From Paenibacillus sp. L3-i20 (GTDB lineage Bacteria; Bacillota; Bacilli; Paenibacillales; Paenibacillaceae), in NCBI RefSeq assembly GCF_022180385.2, contig NZ_BQME02000001.1, positions 2,593,636 to 2,657,635 of the forward strand: a DNA stretch of 64,000 bases, written 5' to 3'. Positions 43,689 to 52,073 of the stretch are shown piece after piece. How positions within the stretch are numbered: position 1 is the first letter of the stretch; each line of letters opens with the position of its first letter. Position numbers and translations under genes: made by a program. Below the pieces are notes generated by a model. It ran no database searches. It was given only the letters and a program-made list of their open reading frames with translations, and was not told where the DNA came from.

Positions 43689-43776
43689 GTTCCGTCCTTT
43701 TTTACAGCTATATTATAGATAAAGTGAATCCTTTATATCTGTAATGATAAAATTATTTATGAAGGGGAGAATGAGA

Positions 43777-44697
43777 ATGATTCAAGATTGCGTCATTATT
43801 GGTGGAGGTCCATCTGGATTAAGTGGGGCGCTTGTGCTAGGTAGGGCAAGAAAAAGTGTAGTTGTTATCGATGAAGGACGTCCACGCAACAGAGTTACTC
43901 GCGAGACACATGGTTTCCTTACGAGAGATGGTATCGCTCCAGGTGAGTTTCGGCGTATTGCAAAGGAACAGATTGAAGCTTATCCATCCGTCCAATTTGT
44001 ATCGGATTCTGTTGTGGAGGTTGCAGGTACAGATGGACAGTTTCAAATAACTACTGCTCAAGGAAATGTCTATTTGAGTAAGAAGGTACTTTTTGCAGTA
44101 GGAAAGAGGGATCTTCCGCTTGAAATTAACGGCTTGGCGGATGTATATGGCAAAAGCGCCTTTGTATGTCCTTATTGCGATGGCTGGGAATTGCGAGATC
44201 AACCGCTAGTTTTAATCGTCAAAGGGACTAAAGCGCTGCATTTAGCGAAGACGATAACAGGGTGGTCAAAACATTTTACCATTTGTACGGATGGACCTGA
44301 TGAGATGACGAGTGAAGAGAGAGCTGAACTTCAACAACATAACGTTCCTATATATGATTCGCCGATTCGAACGATTGAATCAACCGATGGCATGGTGCGG
44401 CATGTTGAGCTGGAGGATGGCACAATCATTCCATGCACAGGGATTTTCTTCGCACCGAAGCTGGCGGAAGGCTCAGAACTTCCTAGAATAGTAGGATGCG
44501 AGATGACGGAAGCTGGAACGGTTGTTGTTGATCAGTTTGGCAAAACGAGTGTTCCGGGAGTTTATTGTGCAGGAGATGCAGCAACGGAAATGTATCAAGC
44601 CATTAAAGCTGCTTCTTTAGGCGCTGTGGCAGGTGTAGGCATAAATAGTGAACTGCTGATGGAAGATTGGAATAGAAGCTCCCTCGTAAACAACTAG
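43777..44697 (+). CDS. Thioredoxin-reductase-like FAD/NAD(P) oxidoreductase
   Basis: 306 residues. FAD motif CVIIGGGPSGLSGALVLGRARKSV, redox-active pair C131-PY-C134 in FVCPYCDGWE, and the C-terminal FAD motif GVYCAGDAA. Classic TrxR carries CATC; the CPYC form is typical of divergent members that reduce other disulfides. The start at 43777 follows AAGGGG. Downstream of an Rrf2 regulator, so possibly induced by thiol or electrophile stress (inference). The second dinucleotide motif is degenerate (IVKGTKALHLA). Confidence 0.86.
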   Translation: MIQDCVIIGGGPSGLSGALVLGRARKSVVVIDEGRPRNRVTRETHGFLTRDGIAPGEFRRIAKEQIEAYPSVQFVSDSVVEVAGTDGQFQITTAQGNVYLSKKVLFAVGKRDLPLEINGLADVYGKSAFVCPYCDGWELRDQPLVLIVKGTKALHLAKTITGWSKHFTICTDGPDEMTSEERAELQQHNVPIYDSPIRTIESTDGMVRHVELEDGTIIPCTGIFFAPKLAEGSELPRIVGCEMTEAGTVVVDQFGKTSVPGVYCAGDAATEMYQAIKAASLGAVAGVGINSELLMEDWNRSSLVNN

Positions 44698-44727
44698 TAT
44701 TAATTCATCTAATGGAGGCTGTAAACA

Positions 44728-45426
44728 ATGACTGAAGAACATGCATACAATTCCGAAATGGCGAATGCCTACGATATAAACGCTCGAATTTCACTACCTT
44801 CGTACGATGCGATATTTGCGATGGTTCAATCTTATTACCGAATGCAATTGGGTGACAAAGAGGCATCCATTCTAGTAGCTGGCATTGGCTCTGGAGCAGA
44901 ACTTTCCGCATGGGGACCGTCGAATCCAAAATGGTCGTTCACCGGATTCGACCCTAATGCAGAGATGCTAAAAGTATCGAAACACAAAACGGTTCAGTTA
45001 AATTTGGAAGACCGGGTAAAACTTATTGAAGGCACGATCGATGATCTGCCGCTGCAAGACTCAAAGTTCGATGCTGCAAGTTGTATTTTGGTGCTTCATT
45101 TCATAAACGATGTAGAAGAGAAGTTGAGACTGCTCAAAACGATCAGAGACAATTTGAAATCGGGTGCTCCATTTGTACTTGTTAGCGCTTATGGAGATCG
45201 TGAGGATGCCGAACTTCAAGATAGAATGAACGTTTGGAAAAGCTTCTGGTTAGATAACGGTCGAGATTTTCCCACAGTGGAGGGAATGGTAGTCAAAGCG
45301 ATTCAGCAGCTTTCTTTCCTCTCTGAAAATCAAATTATACAGCTATTAGCAGACTCCGGCTTTACGAATATTACTCGTTTTTATTCGACTGGAATTATGG
45401 CGGGATGGATTTGCCATGCGGGGTGA
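44728..45426 (+). CDS. Class I SAM-dependent methyltransferase
   Basis: 232 residues. SAM-binding motif I ILVAGIGSGAELSAWG, the acidic residue in FTGFDPNAEMLKVS, and motif IV region FDAASCILVLHFINDVEEKLRLLKTIRDNLKSGAPFVLVSAYG. A small-molecule methyltransferase by its similarity to UbiE/TehB-like proteins. AATGGAGG precedes the ATG. Follows the oxidoreductase by 30 nt, so likely the same transcript. Substrate unknown. Confidence 0.86.
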   Translation: MTEEHAYNSEMANAYDINARISLPSYDAIFAMVQSYYRMQLGDKEASILVAGIGSGAELSAWGPSNPKWSFTGFDPNAEMLKVSKHKTVQLNLEDRVKLIEGTIDDLPLQDSKFDAASCILVLHFINDVEEKLRLLKTIRDNLKSGAPFVLVSAYGDREDAELQDRMNVWKSFWLDNGRDFPTVEGMVVKAIQQLSFLSENQIIQLLADSGFTNITRFYSTGIMAGWICHAG

Positions 45427-45557
45427 CCCTTTGGGAAGGGGCATTCAATAGACATAAGGGACGAAAGTTTGCATAAATCTTAGTGGTGGTCTTTTGTGAT
45501 GCGGGAAAGTTCCGTATAATAGGCAGATAACCAGTAAGATAGAAGGTGGAATATAAC

Positions 45558-46397
45558 GTGAATAATATCGTTTCTCTGAAATGGCTATCGGACAATATAG
45601 ATGAGTCAGATCTCGTAATCGTTGATTGCAGGTTTCTAATGGGTAAGCCGGATGCCGGTCGTGAGCTTTACGAGGCATCGCATATTCCTGGAGCTGTGTA
45701 CTTAGATTTGGAAAAGGATTTGTCAGCACCTGTCGGCGAGTATGGCGGTCGTCATCCATTGCCGGATATTTTTGACTTAACGGTAGTATTGAGCCGTGCG
45801 GGAATTAGCAATGAATCATGCGTCGTTGCTTACGATGATCAAGGTGGCGCTATGGCTTCAAGGTTGTGGTGGCTGCTCAAGTATTTCGGCCATGAGAAAG
45901 TATTCGTATTGGATGAAGGATTCACAGCTTGGGTCAATGAGGGCAACCCAGTTTCGGCAGAACAGAAGGAACGTACCCCTGCTACATTTCTAGCAACCGT
46001 CGAACATTCGATGTTGGTTGAGATGGATGAAGTAAGTGAACTGCTTGGTGCTGAACATGTGACGTTGATCGATTCACGCGAAGCTCCGCGCTATCGCGGC
46101 GAAGTTGAGCCACTCGATCGTGTAGCCGGTCATATTCCCGGTGCGATCAACCGTTTCTGGAAGGACGGCCTAGCGGAGAACGGCGCTTGGAAGGATGCAA
46201 GTGTGCAAACAGAGCGCTTCTCTGACTTGAATAAAGAGCATGAGCTAATTGTTTATTGCGGCTCTGGTGTTACGGCAACGCCTAACGTTATCGCCTTGCA
46301 AGAAGCAGGCTTTACGAAGGTACGGTTGTATGCGGGAAGCTGGAGTGATTGGATTTCATACTCTGACAACCCCGTTTCAACTGGTGACGGAGAATAG
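45558..46397 (+). CDS. Rhodanese/3-mercaptopyruvate-type sulfurtransferase
   Basis: 279 residues with two rhodanese domains. The catalytic loop in the second is C234-GSGVTA (VYCGSGVTATPN), the form typical of mercaptopyruvate sulfurtransferases. The first domain has the usual inactive loop. The start is GTG at 45558, 8 nt after AAGGTGG; the GTG at 45546 overlaps that site. The C-terminal coding end (SWSDWISYSDNP...) and terminator are echoed at 49.43 and 57.74 kb, marking this gene's 3' end as a probable integration hotspot. Confidence 0.9.
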   Translation: MNNIVSLKWLSDNIDESDLVIVDCRFLMGKPDAGRELYEASHIPGAVYLDLEKDLSAPVGEYGGRHPLPDIFDLTVVLSRAGISNESCVVAYDDQGGAMASRLWWLLKYFGHEKVFVLDEGFTAWVNEGNPVSAEQKERTPATFLATVEHSMLVEMDEVSELLGAEHVTLIDSREAPRYRGEVEPLDRVAGHIPGAINRFWKDGLAENGAWKDASVQTERFSDLNKEHELIVYCGSGVTATPNVIALQEAGFTKVRLYAGSWSDWISYSDNPVSTGDGE

Positions 46398-46472
46398 TCG
46401 AGTAAGGCATAATGTATGTACATCACGAATACATCGCTATGGTGCTTGTGCTCCATGACGATGTATTTTTTT
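46338..46472 (+). repeat. Sulfurtransferase 3'-end block, copy 1 (functional gene end)
   Basis: The core AGCTGGAGTGATTGGATT (46338-46355) encodes SWSDWI; stop at 46395-46397; terminator AATACATCG...CGATGTATT plus T-run at 46428-46472, followed by TCGAATTCAACAAGGAGTCAAC. Diverged copies occur at 49431 and 57742. Confidence 0.75.
46428..46472 (+). terminator. Sulfurtransferase terminator
   Basis: AATACATCG/CGATGTATT stem with an inner ATGG...CCAT pairing and TTTTTTT tail. From here to 46690 no gene is supported. Confidence 0.85.
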
Positions 46473-46690
46473 ATGTCTCGAATTCAACAAGGAGTCAACA
46501 CTGGCTAGTTGAAAATATTTTCATCAATTATCCGAACTGAGTGTTTGCTCGTATGCTTCCGATACATCTTGGATTGTCGATGTCAGGCAATAAATAAAGC
46601 TGATACTCTCTGCACTCATTAATTATCTTCAAATTGAGTCAACGCGTAAAAAACCTCGAAGATTAATCAACAGCAAATCAACAAGTTAAA

Positions 46691-46724
46691 AAGAAGAGCA
46701 TAACAAAATTCCCTCGCTCTTCTT
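46691..46724. terminator. Hairpin upstream of the type I toxin locus
   Basis: AAGAAGAGC/GCTCTTCTT perfect 9-bp stem with A-run before and a short T-containing tail. Confidence 0.6.
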
Positions 46725-46806
46725 ACAAATTAAGCTATAATTAGAGAAGCATGTAGAACGGTTTGCAAGGACGGTCGGCTACCTTTCTCGGAAGGGAGGG
46801 ATGCCC

Positions 46807-46914
46807 ATGGAAGTTAAAGACGCTTTGACGTTGATTATCGGCTTTGGTGCACAATCTGTGGCGTTGCTGAAGCTGGTAGTCGCCATCGTCGCAGCGATTA
46901 ACCAAAAGAAATAG
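46807..46914 (+). CDS. Holin-like type I toxin, 35 residues
   Basis: MEVKDALTLIIGFGAQSVALL...INQKK: a single hydrophobic helix with a charged N-terminus and a Lys-rich end, the pattern of the putative holin-like toxins (TxpA/BsrE/BsrG-like) of Bacillales type I toxin-antitoxin systems. GGAGGG lies 6-7 nt upstream. A TATAAT lies at 46736-46741, giving a ~60-nt leader. Its 3' end overlaps a convergent RNA with its own promoter. Such peptides act at the membrane. Confidence 0.75.
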   Translation: MEVKDALTLIIGFGAQSVALLKLVVAIVAAINQKK

Positions 46915-47016
46915 ACCACCCCCTGCAAGGTAACGGTCTATTTCTGACTGTTTTACCGAGGTAGACCGCTTTTGAAACGGTTTACTGTGCTGCCCGGAGT
47001 CGTGTTGGCGCACGGT
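46903..47016 (-). ncRNA. Probable antisense RNA antitoxin
   Basis: From the promoter at 47023-47051 a minus-strand RNA would run into the toxin 3' end and stop at the hairpin AGAAATAGACC/GGTCTATTTCT followed by TTTT. It overlaps the 3' part of the toxin mRNA, as RatA overlaps txpA. The same stem can end the toxin mRNA on the plus strand. Ends are estimated from promoter and hairpin, not mapped. Confidence 0.6.
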
Positions 47017-47022
47017 TCCTCC

Positions 47023-47051
47023 ATTATAACTTTGCCGATTTATACATGTAA
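47023..47051 (-). promoter_or_regulatory. Promoter of the antisense RNA
   Basis: Minus strand: TTACAT (47046-47051), 17-nt spacer, TATAAT (47023-47028). Confidence 0.7.
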
Positions 47052-47158
47052 TAGAAGAATCTAAGCGATGTTAATTAAATCAATGATTGTCAAACGAATG
47101 TTAATGTGTGGAAGATTAGTCGCGCTAAACTGAATCTAATGTAAAGGAGGTGTCTTGT

Positions 47159-47215
47159 ATGCAAAATAAAACAAGATTAATAGATCTAGGTATAGTCCAA
47201 TCGATACATTTATGA
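47159..47215 (+). CDS. 18-residue peptide ORF with very strong ribosome site (tentative)
   Basis: AAAGGAGGTG lies 6 nt before ATG; reads MQNKTRLIDLGIVQSIHL then stop. It may be a leader peptide for the GHKL operon 85 nt downstream or the decayed start of a lost gene. No repeat of rare codons suggests attenuation. Confidence 0.35.
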   Translation: MQNKTRLIDLGIVQSIHL

Positions 47216-47299
47216 TAAAAAAATTAATGCACTATGATATTAATCGATGTTAAATATTTTTATATACCTATCAAAAAGAAAGTTTAACGGAGTGAATAA

Positions 47300-48442
47300 A
47301 TGAAAAATCAATCTTTTCTTTTTGAAAAAAATGGTAAGTCCTCAACTAAGAGAATTAAGCTAGATCTTATTAATAAAATTATAGAGTATAGATTTGAAAA
47401 ATCAGAATTTGATGAAAGTGTGATAAAAGATATTATTCGATTTGTTAATGCCGTAGAAGAAAGATATCCAACATTTAAAATACCTATATATTTTAACTTG
47501 GGAAATATAGAGATAAGAGATAAGTTAACTTATATACTATTTGAATGTATTTGTAATTATATAATTGAATACAGGAAAAGAAATGTTTATGTTACATTTA
47601 ATGTAAATAATATAATACATACAGAAGGGATTAAATCATCTCCATTGCTATTATTAGGTAAAAAACAGAAAGGTAGTTTGAAAAAATTTATACACAAGCA
47701 TAAGAGAGAAATATATAATAATCACTATAGAAGAATATTAACAGTTAATGAAAACAACGATCCTTTATTTTTATCTAAAATAATGTCTGAGGTAGACTCA
47801 TTTCTAAAGAAGTTTTCTGTTAGTAAACAGTATAGAGGAAATATAGCTGAGGTAATAATAGAATTAGCTGGTAATGTTCTAGAGCATGCTTTAACTGATT
47901 GTCTCATTGATGTAGATATTTCTGATGGATATGAAAAAAATGATGAAGAAGGTAGTTTCTACGGTGTAAATATTACCATAGTAAACTTTTCTGAAAATTT
48001 GCTTGGACATTCGATAATGCAGAAATTAAAACAAAGAGAGTTATTGAACGAGCGGCATAAAAAATTATTAGAAGCATATAGTGTACACAAATTAAAATTT
48101 AACGAAGACTACTTGGAAGAAGATTTTTTTAATATAGCGTCATTTCAACATAAAATCTCGGGGCGGTTAAGTAACGAGCATACGGGTGGAACCGGCTTAA
48201 CGAAATTAATAAGCAATCTTGAAGATTATTCTGATGCATATCTTTGTTATGTAATAACTGGTAACAGAATGATTCTTTTTGAAAGTGACTACTTATCATA
48301 TAATGAAGAAAAGTGGATTGGATTCAATGAAGTAAATGATTTCTTAACTAGTATTCCTGAAAAAGGAGTTACAGGGAAAAGTACAATAAACATACCAGGG
48401 ACTGCTTACAATTTTAATTTTATTATGAAAAAAGAGGAGTGA
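47300..48442 (+). CDS. GHKL-type ATP-binding protein of an accessory operon
   Basis: 380 residues, strikingly A+T-rich and Lys/Asn/Ile-rich relative to the flanks. The C-terminal half has a Bergerat-fold ATPase: N-box with E188 and N192 in IELAGNVLEHALTD, a VNFSENL element where kinases have DxGxG, and the G2 box HTGGTGLTKLI (about 294-304). No histidine phosphoacceptor domain precedes it; the N-terminal ~170 residues are unrecognised. Four nt before a STAS-like gene, then a membrane-protein gene. An ATPase plus STAS pair recalls RsbW/RsbV-type partner switching; defence is another possibility. Start ATG 47300, with AACGGAG upstream. Confidence 0.75.
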   Translation: MKNQSFLFEKNGKSSTKRIKLDLINKIIEYRFEKSEFDESVIKDIIRFVNAVEERYPTFKIPIYFNLGNIEIRDKLTYILFECICNYIIEYRKRNVYVTFNVNNIIHTEGIKSSPLLLLGKKQKGSLKKFIHKHKREIYNNHYRRILTVNENNDPLFLSKIMSEVDSFLKKFSVSKQYRGNIAEVIIELAGNVLEHALTDCLIDVDISDGYEKNDEEGSFYGVNITIVNFSENLLGHSIMQKLKQRELLNERHKKLLEAYSVHKLKFNEDYLEEDFFNIASFQHKISGRLSNEHTGGTGLTKLISNLEDYSDAYLCYVITGNRMILFESDYLSYNEEKWIGFNEVNDFLTSIPEKGVTGKSTINIPGTAYNFNFIMKKEE

Positions 48443-48446
48443 TAAC

Positions 48447-48728
48447 ATGAATAATGTTGTATTAGAATTTGATAAAATGATAACAAAGCTTGCAGGAAAC
48501 CCGTTGGGAAAGCAAGTGTTTAAAGTTCAAGTAAAAGATAAAATCATCTATGGAGGTGATATTTTTATTACAATTCCTGACAGGATTGATACAATTGCAT
48601 CATCTTTTATTCAAGGCTTTTTTGAGGACTTTGTTAAAAATATTGGCATACAAGGTATTGAAGATAAAGTGACAATAATTTCATCTATCCCCGACTTGAA
48701 GAAAATAATAATACAGAATTTACTCTAA
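48447..48728 (+). CDS. STAS-like (DUF4325-type) protein
   Basis: 93 residues. The pattern NPLGKQVFKVQVKD...IFITIPDRIDTIASSFIQGFFEDFVKNIGIQGIEDKVTIISS, with a hydrophobic strand, an SSF motif and a long helix, fits the STAS-like DUF4325 family often encoded beside GHKL-type ATPases. The usual D of the strand motif (IDFxGV) is replaced by IPDRI. AGAGGAG precedes the ATG. Presumed partner of the ATPase upstream (4-nt gap), analogous to an anti-sigma antagonist; this is inference. Confidence 0.65.
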   Translation: MNNVVLEFDKMITKLAGNPLGKQVFKVQVKDKIIYGGDIFITIPDRIDTIASSFIQGFFEDFVKNIGIQGIEDKVTIISSIPDLKKIIIQNLL

Positions 48729-48749
48729 ATATTGTGGGAGGTATGCAAC

Positions 48750-49196
48750 TTGGAAATTGCAGCAATTCTTGTATCTATAGTTGCAATTATTATATCGATT
48801 GTTGTTGCAATAATTCAATATAATACAGCAATTGGTATTAACAAGATGAATTTAAAATCAGTATATTTTAATGAAATATATATGAAATATTTAATATATG
48901 AAATACCAAATGCAAGAAAATATATACATATTACCTTTGAAGGTAAGCTTACCGGAGATGATAAGATAAGGAATGAATTAAATAAAATGCGACAGGATTC
49001 ACTGTATTATTTATATAATGATGAACTTTTTTACAATAAACTAAAACATAGATGTCAGATTTTGGAAGATTATATAATAGAAAGCTCTACGAAAAAAATG
49101 TTAGGCGAGGACCAAACAGAATTTAATAACAAGTTGAAAGAGGAGTTAAAGGCAATCTATAAAATTATTAATGATAAGTTCTTACATACAAATTAG
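48750..49196 (+). CDS. Single-pass membrane protein of the GHKL/STAS operon
   Basis: 148 residues: an N-terminal membrane helix (about 4-26, IAAILVSIVAIIISIVVAIIQ) and a cytoplasmic, highly charged helical tail with a Lys/Glu/Asn-rich C-terminus. The start is TTG at 48750, 8 nt after GGGAGG; a frame start at 48732 precedes that site. Third gene of the A+T-rich operon. It could be the effector or membrane sensor of the module. No family recognised. Confidence 0.65.
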   Translation: MEIAAILVSIVAIIISIVVAIIQYNTAIGINKMNLKSVYFNEIYMKYLIYEIPNARKYIHITFEGKLTGDDKIRNELNKMRQDSLYYLYNDELFYNKLKHRCQILEDYIIESSTKKMLGEDQTEFNNKLKEELKAIYKIINDKFLHTN

Positions 49197-49315
49197 TTGA
49201 AATTATTTAAAAATTGCGTAGAGACTTTTTAAATAGATAAAGTAAAGACAATCAATTAGCGAAAAACACTTAGTATAACGGATAAAAAAGAAAAAATAGT
49301 GTTCTAGCTGCTATG

Positions 49316-49351
49316 AGATGACTTGAAATTGTGTCAGAGTCATCTTTTTTA
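49316..49351 (+). terminator. Terminator of the GHKL/STAS operon
   Basis: AGATGACT/AGTCATCT stem followed by TTTTTT. Confidence 0.75.
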
Positions 49352-49430
49352 CGTAGAGATTCACTATTGCAATTTAATGAATAATCTTCCTTACATCCAT
49401 TACGCTGAACCGTATCACAAGTAACACTAC

Positions 49431-49566
49431 AGCTGGAGTGATTGGATTAGCTATGAGGAGAATCCGGTTGCTATAGGTGAAGAGTAAGTGCTAAAAGGTA
49501 TATAACAGTATTTAAAGTGTGAATACATCGTCACAAGAGTCAAGTATCTTGGGCGGTGTATTTTTT
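49431..49566 (+). repeat. Displaced sulfurtransferase 3'-end block, copy 2
   Basis: AGCTGGAGTGATTGGATT (49431-49448) then codons for SYEENPVAIGEE and TAA at 49485-49487, and a terminator (AATACATCG...CGGTGTATT, T-run; 49521-49566). Similarity to the gene end at 46338 starts sharply at AGCTGGAG; the sequence to its left (reading ...YAEPYHK, stop) is unrelated. Confidence 0.75.
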
Positions 49567-49979
49567 GTGCTCGAAGTCAACGCTCTATGTGTGTTTGAGC
49601 GGAATCAACATGGAGCCAACAAATTTTTGTGGAAACCGTAGAGAGTCAATGAAATTACATCTGTTATTAACATTGGTGTTCCAACGCTCGATAGGGACTT
49701 GTATACTTACTACATAACTTATTAATGGCGGTTGATGATCAGTAGCGGTGAACCATATCATAAGTAAGGCGAAAAAATTGGGTTGTAGTTATGGCGTGTG
49801 ATGAAGGCTGCTCCGGAGAGAGACTGATGCTATTTAGTCGTCCCTTGCGTAGCAGCCTTACGTCGTTGCGGGTGTTGTTTAGGTGTTTTCTAGCTGATTA
49901 TAGGTCTTGCAGGATCGTTCCTGATAGCCGAGGAAAGACATCAAACACGGCTAATCTAAAGCGAACATTGAAGCTGATG
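49567..49979. other. Accessory spacer with scrambled gene ends
   Basis: No intact gene. A second (G)EPYHK-stop ending near 49748-49768 echoes the one at about 49407-49425 (TGAACCRTATCAYAAGTAA). A 9-bp inverted pair AAGGCTGCT (about 49804) / AGCAGCCTT (about 49853) with partly paired interior may be a folded RNA or recombination relic. Confidence 0.4.
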
Positions 49980-50297
49980 AAGTACTATACAGCCAATCTA
50001 GTACAAATTCCAGAATTGCAAAATGTAAAGCAAATGGTGGTTAAAAGAAACGATAGCATTGACTATAAATATATGTTGAAATACATTGCGCTAAAAAATG
50101 ACGGGACCGTGTGACATTGGGATGACCAAGCTAGCGCTATTCATAGAAAGAGTCCTTTGTATGTCCAATCACCTATCGAAGGTTTGGATAACGTAACTTC
50201 ACTCGTCGCCAATTTTGACATCAGATATAAATACAAGAGTGTGTTCGTATTAAAATCGGACGGTTCGGTGTGGTGTCATTTCCATAAAATCTGTTGA
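49980..50297 (+). pseudogene. RCC1-repeat protein fragment
   Basis: Reads KYYTANLVQIPELQNVKQMV..., ALKNDGTV, then TGA where the repeat has Trp (GTVW), then HWDDQ...SPIEGLDNVTSLVANFD...VFVLKSDGSVWCH in the same frame to a stop at 50295-50297. The xLKxDGxVW pattern is the RCC1/alpha-tubulin-suppressor repeat. Only about two repeats remain and the start is missing, so it is a relic with a Trp-to-stop change at 50112. Confidence 0.65.
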
Positions 50298-50460
50298 CAC
50301 CAACGTATATGCCGTTAAAGCGGATAGTTCGGGAAGAAATGATCATAGAAGTGTTTTTTTCATTTTCATAAATTGGTTTCCACCCTTTCATAATGTTAAC
50401 TAATAAATATATAATGCTGTGTAAGGTAATATATAACTATCGTTTGAAGGGTTGAAAAAG

Positions 50461-50877
50461 ATGTCACACAAACTAGAAAAGATTATATTTATTTCTGTTT
50501 TATCGGTTCTGGGAATGGGGTTTATTATTTATATGTTCAACATGATCGTTGTGGGATATGGCTTCGATGTCATTGAAATTATCTTTGATTTGATATGGCA
50601 TATCCCATGGCTCTTGGTGATACTAGTCTCTGTGGTATTGATTGCAATAAATAAAATAGTAACTGGAAATATCATTGCTGGTTCGATCTCGATTGTCTAT
50701 GTGATACTACATGCTATGAATTTTACTTACTATCACAATAGTTATTATTATTGGGGAAAGAATATACGGATTGTCAGCCTGTTTCCTGGGATTGGAAGTC
50801 TTTGTCTTATTGCAGGATTCATCATGCTACGCCTATATCAACAAAGAAAAGCAGATAATCAGGGGACATCCCAGTAG
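50461..50877 (+). CDS. Four-helix integral membrane protein, unknown
   Basis: 138 residues with four hydrophobic segments (starting about 9, 45, 65 and 108) and a short basic tail. The start at 50461 follows GAAGGG at 9 nt. No family recognised. In the accessory island between sulfurtransferase 3'-end copies 2 and 3, close to two immunity-type genes, so it could be an immunity protein, but this is only context. Confidence 0.6.
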   Translation: MSHKLEKIIFISVLSVLGMGFIIYMFNMIVVGYGFDVIEIIFDLIWHIPWLLVILVSVVLIAINKIVTGNIIAGSISIVYVILHAMNFTYYHNSYYYWGKNIRIVSLFPGIGSLCLIAGFIMLRLYQQRKADNQGTSQ

Positions 50878-50990
50878 GAAAGACGAATTGATCGAGGTGA
50901 AAAGAGACTGAATACCCACGCTTTGAATCTTGATTTAAGAAGTAGCGTATCAGTTTAGTAAAAAGGTAGGAGTATTCGTAGGGGGTAAAA

Positions 50991-51731
50991 ATGAATAGCA
51001 ACCGTTTTTTAGAGATGATTGAACAGTCAGATATTGCAAACCATAAAGAGTATCTACGCCAAGTTGTGAGACCAGCAATTGATATACTTAAGAATAACGA
51101 TGCTGTAGTGCGAATGGGCTGCAGTCGTTTTGGTGGAGCACCTGATTTACCAGTTGGTAGCGAATGGCCGACATATGAGATGAAACCTTATCGATTTCTT
51201 GGCCAAATCAATTTTGCAGAAAGTGCATGCATTGAAGCAGGTCTGCCATCAAAAGGACTCCTATCTCTTTTTGTAGCAGATGTTAATTCAGATGGTGACA
51301 GTTTTCTGGAGGCTTTTGAGGACGGATATATTCATGCTATATATATTCGTGAGCCTATGAATCTAGTGACTATATCGCCGCCCCAATCTGATATTGGAAA
51401 GACTACTGTGATTGAGTTTTTTCCGACGATTGATATTCCTTATGACGAATATCAGGTGAAGGATTGGCCTTTCGAGGAAGAACAGAGTGATATATACTCT
51501 GAAATTCGAGTTTCTTTACATAAAAGCTCAGAGTACCTTCTAGGTTACCCTTCTCATTGTTCACTAGCATATGATCCATCGCCTGGAGCAGGGTGGATTT
51601 CTCTGTTAACACTTGATTCCGATGATGATCTTGAATGGTGCTGGCATGACGGCGACAAATTGATGATATTTATAGAAACAGAACGACTAAAGAATTTGGA
51701 TTTTAGTACGCTTAAGTCTGATGCTGGTTAA
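50991..51731 (+). CDS. DUF1963 (YwqG-family) protein
   Basis: 246 residues. SRFGGAPDLPVGSEWPTYEMKPYRFLGQINFAE is the family signature, followed by LPSKGLLSLFV and the late block SHCSLAYDPSPGAGWISLLTLDSDDDLEWCWHDGDKLMIFIE. Function unknown; B. subtilis ywqG lies near the LXG toxin gene ywqJ, and DUF1963 genes are common in toxin/immunity islands. GTAGGGGG precedes the ATG. Next gene is an SUKH protein. Confidence 0.85.
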   Translation: MNSNRFLEMIEQSDIANHKEYLRQVVRPAIDILKNNDAVVRMGCSRFGGAPDLPVGSEWPTYEMKPYRFLGQINFAESACIEAGLPSKGLLSLFVADVNSDGDSFLEAFEDGYIHAIYIREPMNLVTISPPQSDIGKTTVIEFFPTIDIPYDEYQVKDWPFEEEQSDIYSEIRVSLHKSSEYLLGYPSHCSLAYDPSPGAGWISLLTLDSDDDLEWCWHDGDKLMIFIETERLKNLDFSTLKSDAG

Positions 51732-52073
51732 AGATCTAAAAATACTGGATAGAGATAAAAGTAACACCGATTGATGACATTATTATTGAATTTGATTTAA
51801 AAATGGTAGAAGTCTCTTAGTTTCTCGTCAAAGCTTTTCCACGTAAGCAATGAGTAGGGGATGCTAAATATTAATTTGGTATGTGTATTTTTAGCAATAA
51901 CTTTTAATCGGCATTCGACCTTTTTATATAACTTCTGTCGGTATGGAGTTAGAACTTGCTACCGAGCACATACAGAGTATGTACCGGTGAGTACCGATTT
52001 CCGTATCTGCTAAGATTGCTGGATCAGCAAACGAAGAGAGCTCGGCAATAATCAACGAGGGGAGGAGCAAGTA
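51732..52073. other. Intergenic stretch with a possible gene-end relic
   Basis: The plus strand near 51755-51820 reads VTPIDDIIIEFDLKMVEVS then stop without a start or ribosome site, possibly the tail of a deleted gene. A short repeat TACCGAG/TACCGGTGAGTACCGA lies near 51960-52000. No other feature. Confidence 0.3.

Noticed and set aside
46524..46619. 31-codon minus-strand frame MSAESISFIYCLTSTIQDVSE... starting at a TAATGA junction
   Set aside because: Protein-like in sound but with no good ribosome site and no family; possibly the tail of a lost gene in the island, too weak to list.
46741..47013. 90-codon minus-strand frame over the toxin locus
   Set aside because: It covers the toxin gene and the structured antisense RNA, has no ribosome site, and the toxin/RNA reading explains the region better.
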